Shown here piece by piece: positions 43,699 to 53,126 of a DNA stretch of 64,000 bases. The stretch comes from Duncaniella dubosii (GTDB taxonomy: Bacteria > Bacteroidota > Bacteroidia > Bacteroidales > Muribaculaceae). The notes under the pieces were generated by a model. That model did no database searches, was not told the DNA's origin, and was given only the letters and a program-made list of their open reading frames with translations. Location of the stretch: the NCBI RefSeq assembly GCF_004803915.1, contig NZ_CP039396.1, positions 3,348,001 to 3,412,000 of the forward strand, in the 5' to 3' direction. Made by a program: the position numbers and the translations under genes. The first letter of the stretch is position 1. Each line of letters opens with the position of its first letter.

Positions 43699-46600
43699 AT
43701 GAACAATAAATTTCTGTCTGTTACCTTGGCCGGAGTCATTGCATTCGGCTTGCAGGCGCGGGATTTTCCGCTTGCAGTGAAAGACGGCAAGATCAGCTAT
43801 ATAGCCGACGAACTTGGCAACCGTGTGCTCGATTTCTCGACATGCGGTTATCGGAACTCATCGCAACCAATACCCGATGTCAACACCGTGGTGTTCGTTC
43901 CTTGGAAAGCGGGCGACAACACTGCACGCATACAGCGGGCCATCGACTATGCCGCTTCTCTTCCAATCGGCAAAGACGGCTTCCGTGGCGCAGTGCTGCT
44001 TGACAAAGGCGAATTTGAAATCAGCGAAAGCCTCCGCATCTGCGCGTCGGGAATAGTGCTTCGCGGAAGCGGCGAAACTGCGACAACAATCAAAAAAAAC
44101 GGAGTCGACCGAGGCGCACTGCTCTACATCGAAGGTATCTACAATCCTGTCGTGACCGACACACTCCGTCTTGACGCCTCCTATATCCCGGTCAACTCCA
44201 CTACCCTGCCGGTAAAATCCATCGGAAAGCTGAAGGATGGCGACCGTGTGTTTGTCACCCGTAATTCCACGGCCGAATGGATTCAGTCGGTCGGCTGTGA
44301 CATTTTCGGCGGTGCGATCAGCGCCCTCGGATGGAAACCCGGCGACCTTGACATGAACTGGGACAGAAGCATAAGCTCTACCGCTCCCGGCTCACTGACA
44401 ATCGACGCACCACTGACCGTCGCTCTTGACAGCAAATGGGGCGAGACACTTGTGCTTCCCTACACATGGACAGGCCGTATCTCTGACATAGGCATAGAAA
44501 ACCTGTCAATGGTATCATCGTATGACTCACGATATGCAAAAGATGAAGACCACTGCTGGGACGGCATCTCGATTGCCAACGCCGAAAACTGCTGGGTGCG
44601 TCAGGTTGATTTCAAATACTTCGCCGGAAGCGCTGTCATAGTGCAAGGCTCTGCATCGAAAGTGACTGTCGAAGACTGTATCGCAACCGATCCGGTATCG
44701 GAAATCGGAGGTATGCGCCGCTCGACTTTCCTCACGCTCGGACAGCAGACACTGTTTCAGCGCTGTCTGTCGCGCCACGGCATTCATGATTTCGCCGCAG
44801 GATTCCTCGCCCCCGGGCCTAACGCATTTGTCCAGTGTAAGGCCGAAGAGGCACTTGGCTTCAGCGGTGCGATTGACGCATGGGCACCGGGGCTGCTCTT
44901 TGACATCGTGAACATCGACGGCAACAACCTTACATTTAAAAATCTCGGACAGGACAAGAACGGTGCCGGATGGAACACGGCCAATTCTGTCTTCTGGCAG
45001 TGTACGGCCTCAGAAATCGAGAACTATTCACCCGCTCCCGATGCAATCAACGTCGCGTTCGGATGCTGGGCTCAATTTTCAGGCGATGGCGAGTGGGCAC
45101 AGTCCAACAACCATGTGCAGCCCCGTAGCCTTTTCTACTCACAGCTCTCAGACCGTCTCGGCCATGACGTTGATTCCACACAGTCGCGCATTCTGCCGAG
45201 AGCCACAAACGCCACCAGCAGCCCGACTGTCGAAGCGGCCATGCAGCTCGCAAAGGAAGCCTACATTCCACGTCTCACGCTTAAGAAATGGATTGAAGAC
45301 GCTCCGTTCACAGCCTCTACCTCTTCCGAAGGAATCAAAAGCATTGACGACATCAAGTTCAAGGAAACCTCTATGGCCCGGACCGAGAGCCACAGCTATG
45401 ATATAATCAACGGACGCATGGCTATCGACGGTGCTGTCATGACAGGCGGCCGCCATGAAGTGCCTTGGTGGAACGGTAAGATCAAATACAGCTATCTTCC
45501 CAAAGCCAAGCCACATGTCACACGCTTCGTACCCGGACGTGAGGGACTCGGACTGACCGACCGCATCGACTCAACGCTTACTTATATGGTCGACAACAAC
45601 ATCACCGTCCTTGACCACAACTACGGACTCTGGTATGAACGCCGACGTGATGACCACGAACGCATCCGCCGTCGCGACGGCGACGTATGGGCACCGTTCT
45701 ACGAGCAACCGTTCGCCCGAAGCGGAAAAGGAACGGCATGGGACGGACTGAGCAAATATGACCTCACCCGCCCGAACGCATGGTACTGGAACCGACTCAA
45801 CCGGTTCGCTGAAAAAGGTGCAGGTCTCGGCAAGCTTCTTTTCAACGAACACTATTTCCAGCACAACATCCTCGAAGCCGGTGCCCACTGGGTGGATTCG
45901 CCGTGGCGCTCGGCCAACAACATCAATGCCACCGACTTCCCTGAGCCGGTGCCGTTCGCAGGGGACAAGCGTATCTTTGTCGCCGACATGTTCTATGACG
46001 TCAACCATCCCGTGCGTCGCGACCTCCATAGCAATTTCATCCGCATGAATCTTGATAATTTTGCCGATAATCCGAATGTGGTTCATCTTATCAGCGCCGA
46101 GTTCACAGGTCCTCAGCATTTTGTGGAATTCTGGCTTGACACTATTGACGAATGGGAAAAGGAGACCGGCAAGAAAGCCAACGTAGCTCTCAGCACTACA
46201 AAAGATGTGCAGGATGCCATTCTTGCCAACCCGAAATACCGCAACATCGTCGACATTATCGACATCCGCTACTGGCACTACAAGACCGACGGCATCTATG
46301 CCCCGGAAGGAGGCAAGAATCTTGCACCACGCCAGCACGCGCGCAAGATGAAAGTCGGGAAAGTGACATTCAAGGAAGCATATAAGGCTGTGAGCGAATA
46401 TCGCAGCAAATATCCCGAGAAAGCCGTCACATATTATGCCCAGAACTACCCTGATATGGCTTGGGCCGTATTTATGGCCGGAGGTTCTCTCGCTGGAATT
46501 CCGGTGAAAGATGCAGATTTCCTCAAGGATGCGACCGGAATGAATATCATCGATTCGGCAAGCGATGATTTCAAGCTGCTTGGCAACAAGGACGGCTGTA

Positions 46601-46782
46601 TAATCTATTCGCAGGGAGCAAACAGCATTCCTCTTGAGCTCACATCAGGAAAATATCGCGTCACATCCTTCAATCCAAAGACCGGTGAAGAGACCGTGGT
46701 CAACAAGAGTCTGAAACTCAAAGCGCCCTACACTTTTGAAACATCTGACACCAATGCGGTCTACTGGTTCAAGAAAATTTAA
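43699..46782 (+). CDS. Large beta-helix protein with DUF6298-like C-terminal domain
   Basis: 1027 residues from MNNKFLSVTLAGVIAFGLQARD; a longer upstream start at 43663 would put an odd leader before the signal peptide. Residues ~60-480 form a pectate-lyase-3-like right-handed beta-helix (NTARIQRAIDYAAS, GAVLLDKGEFEIS, IVLRGSGETATTI, ISIANAENCWVRQVDFKYF). Residues ~540-1000 look like a TIM-barrel-type glycosidase region (NNITVLDHNYGLWYERRRDD, LLFNEHYFQHNILEAG), ending in a small beta domain. I associate this with DUF6298 proteins of rhamnogalacturonan loci. The two-domain build suggests side-chain or backbone attack on pectin; activity is not proven. Confidence 0.65.
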   Translation: MNNKFLSVTLAGVIAFGLQARDFPLAVKDGKISYIADELGNRVLDFSTCGYRNSSQPIPDVNTVVFVPWKAGDNTARIQRAIDYAASLPIGKDGFRGAVLLDKGEFEISESLRICASGIVLRGSGETATTIKKNGVDRGALLYIEGIYNPVVTDTLRLDASYIPVNSTTLPVKSIGKLKDGDRVFVTRNSTAEWIQSVGCDIFGGAISALGWKPGDLDMNWDRSISSTAPGSLTIDAPLTVALDSKWGETLVLPYTWTGRISDIGIENLSMVSSYDSRYAKDEDHCWDGISIANAENCWVRQVDFKYFAGSAVIVQGSASKVTVEDCIATDPVSEIGGMRRSTFLTLGQQTLFQRCLSRHGIHDFAAGFLAPGPNAFVQCKAEEALGFSGAIDAWAPGLLFDIVNIDGNNLTFKNLGQDKNGAGWNTANSVFWQCTASEIENYSPAPDAINVAFGCWAQFSGDGEWAQSNNHVQPRSLFYSQLSDRLGHDVDSTQSRILPRATNATSSPTVEAAMQLAKEAYIPRLTLKKWIEDAPFTASTSSEGIKSIDDIKFKETSMARTESHSYDIINGRMAIDGAVMTGGRHEVPWWNGKIKYSYLPKAKPHVTRFVPGREGLGLTDRIDSTLTYMVDNNITVLDHNYGLWYERRRDDHERIRRRDGDVWAPFYEQPFARSGKGTAWDGLSKYDLTRPNAWYWNRLNRFAEKGAGLGKLLFNEHYFQHNILEAGAHWVDSPWRSANNINATDFPEPVPFAGDKRIFVADMFYDVNHPVRRDLHSNFIRMNLDNFADNPNVVHLISAEFTGPQHFVEFWLDTIDEWEKETGKKANVALSTTKDVQDAILANPKYRNIVDIIDIRYWHYKTDGIYAPEGGKNLAPRQHARKMKVGKVTFKEAYKAVSEYRSKYPEKAVTYYAQNYPDMAWAVFMAGGSLAGIPVKDADFLKDATGMNIIDSASDDFKLLGNKDGCIIYSQGANSIPLELTSGKYRVTSFNPKTGEETVVNKSLKLKAPYTFETSDTNAVYWFKKI

Positions 46783-46839
46783 ACAACTGCCACGATTGAA
46801 AAGCTGACTTCACGTTACTACATAGGGTCAGAGAAAATA

Positions 46840-46899
46840 AAGTCAATATAAAAGACAAGGCCACGAAAAATTTCGTGGCCTTGTCTTTTATATTGACTT
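46840..46899. terminator. Perfect 29-bp palindrome, bidirectional terminator
   Basis: The arms from 46840 and to 46899 are perfectly complementary around an AA centre and include AAGGCCACGAAA/TTTCGTGGCCTT. It lies between convergent genes, 57 bases after one stop and 46 before the other. Confidence 0.8.
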
Positions 46900-46945
46900 C
46901 TTCAGATCTTATATATGATAGGTATGGCAGACAGAAAACGGCAGT

Positions 46946-48232
46946 CTAATCCTTCAGCCAGTTCCAGCGCTCAGCCCAATCCGAAAGCACATCTTCACGC
47001 CATTTCTCTACAGTTGCAGCACCCTGCCACTTATCACGAAAAAGAGACTTGTCAGAGCTATCCGACCACCAGTTTCCACCGAGTACATAGCTATCCTTTA
47101 GCTTTTCACCGGGCCATTGCGGAGAAACAACTATGCTGCCACGCAGACCGTCCATCGCAGGAATCAGAGGGGCAGAGAGTCGATATTCAAATGTGCCGGG
47201 AGCTTTCGGGGCATATCTTACAGCATACTCCCATCCCCCGAGATAGACACCATCCCAACTCTGACCGTCGATTGTCATTTTGAAAGCGACAGCGCCTATA
47301 GGCACAACACCGGCTATACCCTTAAAGCGGAACTCAGCGATTGAATATACGGGGACAGTGTCGCGGGTAGTTGTCATATATGTGAAAACCGTGCGCGGAC
47401 TGTGGGTTATACGCTCAAATTGGCCACCCCACGACTCGGCATCGGGACGCGAGGAATCTCCGTTCATCATGTAAAGCAGCGAAGGAGTATCGCCCATCTT
47501 GACATTTCCGTCGTAATATGATTTGAAATCCTCGCCAAGCGCACCTGCCCCACTGATGGTCCGATCGTAATAATGCTTGTTGAAGCGGTCGTCGCGTTTA
47601 GCATCGCTGATAAATCCGCGATACGACGCATTGTTTTCAATCATCCATAAGTCCGGGAAATTCTCCGCGATATAGCAGTAAGCGTTAGCACCCCACTTCT
47701 TGTTCGGACCACCAATCCAGTAGACACGGATTTTAGACATGATATCGGGAGCATCGTGAAGCGCCTGAGCCACATCTTCGAGCGCACCCCATACGAGCAC
47801 ATAGAGAGGTCGTGAGTCCTGCCGTCTGGCAGCCTCTACAATAGCCGTCGATCCATCGGTCGGAGTGCTGAATCCACAGTAAGGAGCCATGCTATCCGCT
47901 CCCTGACGGCAAAGCGAACGGAGCGAGTCAGGGCTGAGCAAACCGGGCGCACGGGAAGAAAGCCGTGGATAGTCCTTCTCATAGACATCAATCATCCTCA
48001 TAATCTCCGACTTCGAACCGTTGCCGAAAGATGGAGTCGAGACAAGCGCCTCAATGTCAAAAAGATCGTTATACATAAGAAGATGAGCCATCGACTGGTT
48101 ATCGTCGGCATCCGTACCGCCTATATCCGTAGTGACAAGAATGCGGTGACGCTCAGCAGCAACTGCCGCCGAATACGACATAAGCGACAGAAAAATGGAG
48201 AAAACCAGACTGGTGATTGATTTGCGATTCAT
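46946..48232 (-). CDS. DUF1593 nucleoside-hydrolase-like secreted protein
   Basis: 428 residues from MNRKSITSLVFSIFLSLMS, a signal peptide. HRILVTTDIGGTDADDNQSMAHLL carries the Asp cluster of nucleoside-hydrolase-like folds. IEALVSTPSFGNGSKSEI, LYVLVWGALEDVAQAL and IRVYWIGGPNKKWGANAY match DUF1593 (Sde182-type) proteins of polysaccharide loci. A C-terminal beta domain follows (SIAEFRFKGIAGVVPIGAVAF). It is convergent with the pectin locus and may act on released sugars. An ATG 18 bases upstream is possible. Confidence 0.8.
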   Translation of the reverse strand: MNRKSITSLVFSIFLSLMSYSAAVAAERHRILVTTDIGGTDADDNQSMAHLLMYNDLFDIEALVSTPSFGNGSKSEIMRMIDVYEKDYPRLSSRAPGLLSPDSLRSLCRQGADSMAPYCGFSTPTDGSTAIVEAARRQDSRPLYVLVWGALEDVAQALHDAPDIMSKIRVYWIGGPNKKWGANAYCYIAENFPDLWMIENNASYRGFISDAKRDDRFNKHYYDRTISGAGALGEDFKSYYDGNVKMGDTPSLLYMMNGDSSRPDAESWGGQFERITHSPRTVFTYMTTTRDTVPVYSIAEFRFKGIAGVVPIGAVAFKMTIDGQSWDGVYLGGWEYAVRYAPKAPGTFEYRLSAPLIPAMDGLRGSIVVSPQWPGEKLKDSYVLGGNWWSDSSDKSLFRDKWQGAATVEKWREDVLSDWAERWNWLKD

Positions 48233-48499
48233 TTCGTTTCTATATTGCATTTAGTTTTAATATGGTATTGAAATTAACATGCAATTGCACATTTCCGTGC
48301 AATATACTGTGTTAATGGAGTCTGTACAAAATTACGAAAAAATCATTATTTTCAAAAACTGCAAAACTCATTGGACCATTCCTGTAATTATATATATTAT
48401 CCATGTGAACAAGCTTATTAACGCTAAAGCATGACTATAAATCAGCATCAGATTATCGCATTTTTAATGTCACCATTTTCTATGGTTTTGTAAATTGTG

Positions 48500-48507
48500 T
48501 AACTTTG
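48500..48507 (+). promoter_or_regulatory. -7 box of TPR-LuxR gene
   Basis: TAACTTTG, 8 bases before the ATG at 48516. It overlaps an upstream in-frame start at 48495, favouring the later one. Confidence 0.5.
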
Positions 48508-48515
48508 TGCCTGAT

Positions 48516-50159
48516 ATGAAATACTTAACCTTGATTATACTTACATTGGTTGTCGGCATGGTTTCATGTAAACGTTCAACCGACCATACACAAATCCTTG
48601 CAGAAGCTGAAAGGATTGCATATATCTTCTCAGACAGTGCGTTAGCATTGGTAAACGACATCGAGCCGTCTGATTTTAAGGAGGATTCACTGAGAGCGTT
48701 GTATCATCTTGTAACAGCTTCGGCACATAAGGCCAAGGAAAGCTCAATGGTGTCGGACTCTCTAATCCGTTTTTCTTTCGATTATTATAGAGATCGCGAC
48801 AATAACCGTTTCTTGCAAAGCGGCGACCTTTATGCCTTGTATCTTTTCTGGGTAGGTGACGGAAAAAGGGCCTTGGGATTGCTTGACTCCATAGTTGCGC
48901 TTCCTGATATACCACAAAGACTAATGATACAATTACTCCAATCAAGAATCGGAATCGGTGGAGCTGAATTTGACAGCAAAAACAATCTCAGATACATAAA
49001 ACGATTACTTGAACTGGACAATGATTCGGCCAATCAGATTGAATACACGTATCAGCTATGTGAAAATTATCAGTACGCCGGACATGGCGATTCCGCATTG
49101 ATTATAATTGACAGGTTGATTGATCACGCCCGCATGAATCATCTCGGAAATGAGCATTTTAAGTATACCTATGAGAAAGTCGGTATTTTAGAAGAAATCG
49201 GACGATATGACGAGAGCAATGCTCAGGTGGATTATATACTGCAACACGCCCCTCACAATTCTGCAATACCCTACCTACATTTATGGAAAGCTTTGAATTA
49301 TTTCAATACGGGAGCATTCGCCAAGGCAACACACGAATTGGCGATAGCCGACAGCTGCGCCAAAGACAGAATCGATGTGGACAATAATTATTACGAAAGT
49401 TTTGTCGGTCCTCTCAGAGAATTTCTTGAGTACAGAAAAAATGGCAGGATAAAACTAATCCAGCTGGCGACACTGAACAATAGCCAGCGCGACCGTTTCA
49501 ACCGGATGGAATCAACACGATGGGAGACCGAACAAAACGCACTGCGACAAGAAAACCGTGCGTTGACATTGAAGGCTCAGAATGAACGCAACACCGCAAT
49601 CCTGATTATTGTCCTGCTTGCATCCATAATCATAAGCCTTGGAGCTGTATGGAACATACAGAAACGCAAACGAAAGACAATCGAAGCCGAAGAAAGAGCA
49701 GAAACCTTGCAAAAGATGGTAGATGAGCTGAGCGCACCAGCCACGCCGTCAAACGGACATGAATCATTGCGACGTGCCATGCTCCAGCAACTCGGAATCA
49801 TCAAAATGGTCGCTGAGACACCGACGGAACAGAACCGTGAGATGCTTAGGAAAATATCGTCAATCGGCAGCGACACCAACGGAGCACTTGTCAACTGGAA
49901 AAACGTATATGAAATAATCGACAACCTGTATTCAGGATTCTATTCACTGCTTCATGAGCGGTATGGAAATGTGCTGACCGAAAAAGAAGAACAGATCATA
50001 GTCCTTATGATAGCCGGATTCTCGACTAAAGAAATCAGTGTCATCACTTCGCAGACGACAGCCACTATCTACGTCCGAAAATCATCGGTAAGGAAAAAGC
50101 TCGGAGTCCCCGAAAAGGAGGATATCGTAGCTTTTCTCCGACATGAGGCTTCTGTTTAG
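48516..50159 (+). CDS. Membrane TPR protein with LuxR-type DNA-binding domain
   Basis: 547 residues. A lipoprotein-like N-terminus (TLIILTLVVGMVSCKRS) places the first half outside the cytoplasm; it holds TPR-like helical repeats. One membrane helix follows (AILIIVLLASIIISLGAVW), then a coiled coil (KTIEAEERAETLQKMVDEL) and a C-terminal LuxR/GerE-like helix-turn-helix (LTEKEEQIIVLMIAGFSTKEI, TIYVRKSSVRKKLGV). This layout fits one-step signal transducers common in Bacteroidota. The TonB receptor gene directly downstream, with direct repeats before its promoter, is a plausible target. Confidence 0.8.
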   Translation: MKYLTLIILTLVVGMVSCKRSTDHTQILAEAERIAYIFSDSALALVNDIEPSDFKEDSLRALYHLVTASAHKAKESSMVSDSLIRFSFDYYRDRDNNRFLQSGDLYALYLFWVGDGKRALGLLDSIVALPDIPQRLMIQLLQSRIGIGGAEFDSKNNLRYIKRLLELDNDSANQIEYTYQLCENYQYAGHGDSALIIIDRLIDHARMNHLGNEHFKYTYEKVGILEEIGRYDESNAQVDYILQHAPHNSAIPYLHLWKALNYFNTGAFAKATHELAIADSCAKDRIDVDNNYYESFVGPLREFLEYRKNGRIKLIQLATLNNSQRDRFNRMESTRWETEQNALRQENRALTLKAQNERNTAILIIVLLASIIISLGAVWNIQKRKRKTIEAEERAETLQKMVDELSAPATPSNGHESLRRAMLQQLGIIKMVAETPTEQNREMLRKISSIGSDTNGALVNWKNVYEIIDNLYSGFYSLLHERYGNVLTEKEEQIIVLMIAGFSTKEISVITSQTTATIYVRKSSVRKKLGVPEKEDIVAFLRHEASV

Positions 50160-50184
50160 AACCATTTGGATACTTCATGATAGC

Positions 50185-50251
50185 ATTAAGACTTTTAAGA
50201 CAGACACATACTGATATTCAATATGTTATAAAAAGTCTATTAAGACTTTTA
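50185..50251. promoter_or_regulatory. ATTAAGACTTTTA direct repeats before TonB receptor
   Basis: ATTAAGACTTTTA occurs at 50185-50197 and 50239-50251, 54 bases apart. The second copy is part of a palindrome AAAAGTCT-atta-AGACTTTT (50231-50250) and ends 2 bases before the -33 TTTG at 50254, suiting an activator site. Confidence 0.55.
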
Positions 50252-50253
50252 GC

Positions 50254-50286
50254 TTTGGCGTTAAGATAGGTTTGGATATAATTTTG
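50254..50286 (+). promoter_or_regulatory. TonB receptor promoter
   Basis: TTTG (50254-50257), 21 bases, TAATTTTG (50279-50286). Predicted start near 50293, which favours the ATG at 50318 over the one at 50291. Confidence 0.6.
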
Positions 50287-50317
50287 CGGTATGAAATCAT
50301 TTAAATCATATCGCAAT

Positions 50318-52408
50318 ATGTCAACGACAATCTTTAACAAAATCATTATTGCAGTAGCCGCAACAGCCATCCATGCCATAGCAATCGCACAGGAGGCAGT
50401 GGACTCTATCCCCGCACATGAACTAAACGAAGTCGTAGTCCAAGCACCCAAAGTCATCCGCAAGGCCGATATGGATGTCTACTATCCGTCGCGAAGCGCC
50501 ATAGAGAATTCCCGCAACGGCATGCAGCTCCTCACCAACCTCATGATTCCATCGCTGACTGTAACAGATGCGCTCGGAACAATAACAGCTGCCGGTCAGT
50601 CCGTACAGATACGCATCAACGGACGTGCATCTTCAGTCGATGAGGTCAAAGCCCTGTTGCCGGAGACCATAAAACGCGTCGAGTGGATCAACAATCCGGG
50701 ATTGCGTTACAACGGTGCGAACTATGTGTTGAACTTCATCGTTGCAAATCCCACACTCGGCGGTTCACTTCAGGCTGAGGGTCGGCAGGCTCTGAATTCC
50801 GCATGGGGCGACTATTTCGCCGACAGTAAGTTCAACAACGGTCGTTCGCAATTTGAAGTCGGCTCTCTCTTCAAACTGACCGATAATGTCAAATCTCACC
50901 GTGATTACAAGGAGACTTTCACATATCCCGACGGAAATTCTTTGACAAGAACGGAATCTCCGCTCGGCGGACACGTTGACAATACATTCGGCCGTCTGTG
51001 GAGTTCTTACAGCTATATCAAGCCTGACACCACGACATTTTATGTCTCCGCGAGCGTAGCTCCTACATTCAGCGACAACTGGATGTCAAACGGCCTCTTA
51101 TCACTCAGTGACGGCACAGACGACATAATCCTCACCGACTCACATGGCTCCAAGGGAACAACACCAAAATTCTCGGCATATCTCGAACATCATTTTGCCG
51201 GTAAGCACACCATCGTGGTGGATTTCAACAGCTCCCTCTACTTCGGCAAATCCTATTCCGATTATATTGAGCAGCTTCCTGATCATTCTGACTTCCTGAC
51301 AGACATCCACACCATGATCAAGGACCAAAATCAGGCTTACGGCTTAGAGGCAAACTATATCCGGAAGTGGAGAAACTCACGTCTGACCATAGGCGCATCA
51401 TATACTGCAAACCGAAACCGTTCAACTTATGAGAATCTTGGAGGCGAAATTTTCCATCAGCGTCAGGATAAAGTCTACTTCTTCACCGAATATTTCCAAC
51501 GGCTAAATAATGTCACCGTCACTGCCGGACTTGGAGCCCAGTATACCGACTATCTGTTTAAAGAGACTAACCAAGGCAACCATTCATGGAATCTCCGGCC
51601 GCAAGCCACTGTGTCCTATCGTCTTAATCAAGACCACCAGTTTAGACTAAGCTTTCAGTCATGGCAATCAACGCCTTCTCTTTCAGAATCAAATATAGCG
51701 CCACAACAGATTGACGGATTCCAATGGCGCATCGGTAACCCCAATCTGAAAACCGCAAGTTCCTACATGCTGACATTTCGCTATAATTTCAACCTTCCGC
51801 GCGTTGCCGGGACATTCGGAGTACGCGCCTTCAACAGCCCGAATGCGATCACTCCATATCTTTACTGGGATGAAAACAAACTCATCACATCATACGAAAA
51901 CAGCCGTGGTCTGCGGAATCTCACATTTTTCCTGTCGCCACAAATCGAGATCATCCCTGACTGGATGATGGCAAGCGGACATATCCAGTATCGTGTTGAA
52001 TGTATGAAAGGCTCCGGCTACAGACTTTACAATCATAATTGGAGCGGCAACGCCAACATCATGCTGTCTCACTGGGGTTTTGAACTTATCGGCCAATATG
52101 TCCGCGCGCAACACGATCTTTGGGGCGAAAAAATCAGCTGGGGAGAAAACCTGTCAATCATACAGTTTTCATATAATTGGAAAAACTGGCAGTTCAGCAC
52201 AGGAATAATAATGCCATTCGGAAAATATGATCAAGGCTCAAAAATGCTGAGCAAATGGAACACAAACGAACAGCACATGCGCCTCGACATGAGAATGCCA
52301 TATATAAGTGTCAGCTACAATTTCCAATGGGGACGTCAGAAACGCGGAGCACATAAGCTCATAAACGCCGATGCAGATGTCAATACATCAACAGCAGGCG
52401 GCAGATAA
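50318..52408 (+). CDS. TonB-dependent outer-membrane receptor
   Basis: 696 residues from MSTTIFNKIIIAVAATAIHA, a signal peptide ending near AIAQE. There is no carboxypeptidase-like domain. The plug is short (HELNEVVVQAPKVIRKADMD, VQIRINGRASSVDEVKALLP, IKRVEWINNPGLRYNGANYV) and a barrel of the outer-membrane beta-barrel family follows, ending ISVSYNFQWGR plus a 20-residue polar tail. Substrate unknown. It is the only gene after the TPR-LuxR regulator and is probably its target. Confidence 0.85.
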   Translation: MSTTIFNKIIIAVAATAIHAIAIAQEAVDSIPAHELNEVVVQAPKVIRKADMDVYYPSRSAIENSRNGMQLLTNLMIPSLTVTDALGTITAAGQSVQIRINGRASSVDEVKALLPETIKRVEWINNPGLRYNGANYVLNFIVANPTLGGSLQAEGRQALNSAWGDYFADSKFNNGRSQFEVGSLFKLTDNVKSHRDYKETFTYPDGNSLTRTESPLGGHVDNTFGRLWSSYSYIKPDTTTFYVSASVAPTFSDNWMSNGLLSLSDGTDDIILTDSHGSKGTTPKFSAYLEHHFAGKHTIVVDFNSSLYFGKSYSDYIEQLPDHSDFLTDIHTMIKDQNQAYGLEANYIRKWRNSRLTIGASYTANRNRSTYENLGGEIFHQRQDKVYFFTEYFQRLNNVTVTAGLGAQYTDYLFKETNQGNHSWNLRPQATVSYRLNQDHQFRLSFQSWQSTPSLSESNIAPQQIDGFQWRIGNPNLKTASSYMLTFRYNFNLPRVAGTFGVRAFNSPNAITPYLYWDENKLITSYENSRGLRNLTFFLSPQIEIIPDWMMASGHIQYRVECMKGSGYRLYNHNWSGNANIMLSHWGFELIGQYVRAQHDLWGEKISWGENLSIIQFSYNWKNWQFSTGIIMPFGKYDQGSKMLSKWNTNEQHMRLDMRMPYISVSYNFQWGRQKRGAHKLINADADVNTSTAGGR

Positions 52409-52506
52409 CATATAGGAGATAATATATATGCAGATAATCATGGACAAAAGTCCTACCATCATTGTCCGGCAAAATCTGCGCAGACATACGGAATGAATCT
52501 AAAAAA

Positions 52507-52537
52507 CAAAATGGTCACTCGATGAGTGACCATTTTG
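52507..52537. terminator. Terminator next to tRNA-Arg
   Basis: CAAAATGGTCACTC and GAGTGACCATTTTG form a perfect 14-pair stem with a GAT loop, directly after the 3' end of the tRNA; A and T pairs at the base make it work in both directions. Confidence 0.75.
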
Positions 52538-52611
52538 TGATCCGGATGCGACTCGAACGCATGACCGTCTGCTTAGAAGGCAGATGCTCTATCCAGCTGA
52601 GCTACCGGACC
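52538..52611 (-). tRNA. tRNA-Arg (anticodon TCT)
   Basis: Minus strand cloverleaf: acceptor GGTCCGG/CCGGATC, anticodon loop CTTCTAA in a TCTGC/GCAGA stem, T loop TTCGAGT. CCA is not encoded. Confidence 0.93.
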
Positions 52612-52694
52612 AAATATCTTGAAAATCCAAACGGAATAATCGAAATTTGTCCATAGAAAAACGCCTCGGCATGGCCGCTCGGCTTTTCTGCGTG

Positions 52695-52726
52695 CAAAGG
52701 TAAGGATTTTTATCGAGTTTTCCAAA
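52695..52726 (-). promoter_or_regulatory. tRNA-Arg promoter
   Basis: Minus strand TTTG, 20 bases, TACCTTTG, the same layout as the tRNA-Gln promoter. 52727-52950 shows no gene. Confidence 0.7.
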
Positions 52727-52950
52727 ACTATACTCACATTGAAACGGTCACACCACAAAATTTATTTCTGTCATTGCCTTTTAACAATCTGAAATGTCAT
52801 CACCGACAGAGATTCCAACCTATATGAAAAGATCTACTTTTGACAAGAATCACTAATATCGCACTTACCGGTTGGTTCTGCATTGTTTCAAAAATTCAGT
52901 CCTGACAGAATTTACACTGCAAAATAAACCTCCGTTCAAAAAATTAGCAC

Positions 52951-52958
52951 TACCTTTG
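52951..52958 (+). promoter_or_regulatory. -7 box upstream of EamA gene
   Basis: TACCTTTG followed by a leader of about 160 bases to the ATG at 53127. No TTTG at the normal distance and no recognisable riboswitch. Confidence 0.4.
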
Positions 52959-53126
52959 CACCTTCGTAACAGGATTATCTGATTTTTTGGCCTGACTGCC
53001 TTGAAAACATCAAAACAATATAGCATCTGCCAAATCATCTTCCGTCACCTCTCCCTCATAAATGCGACAGCAAAAAACACATTCCTGCTGTCCACCAAGA
53101 GACCGAAAAAAATCTGATTTTAAATT

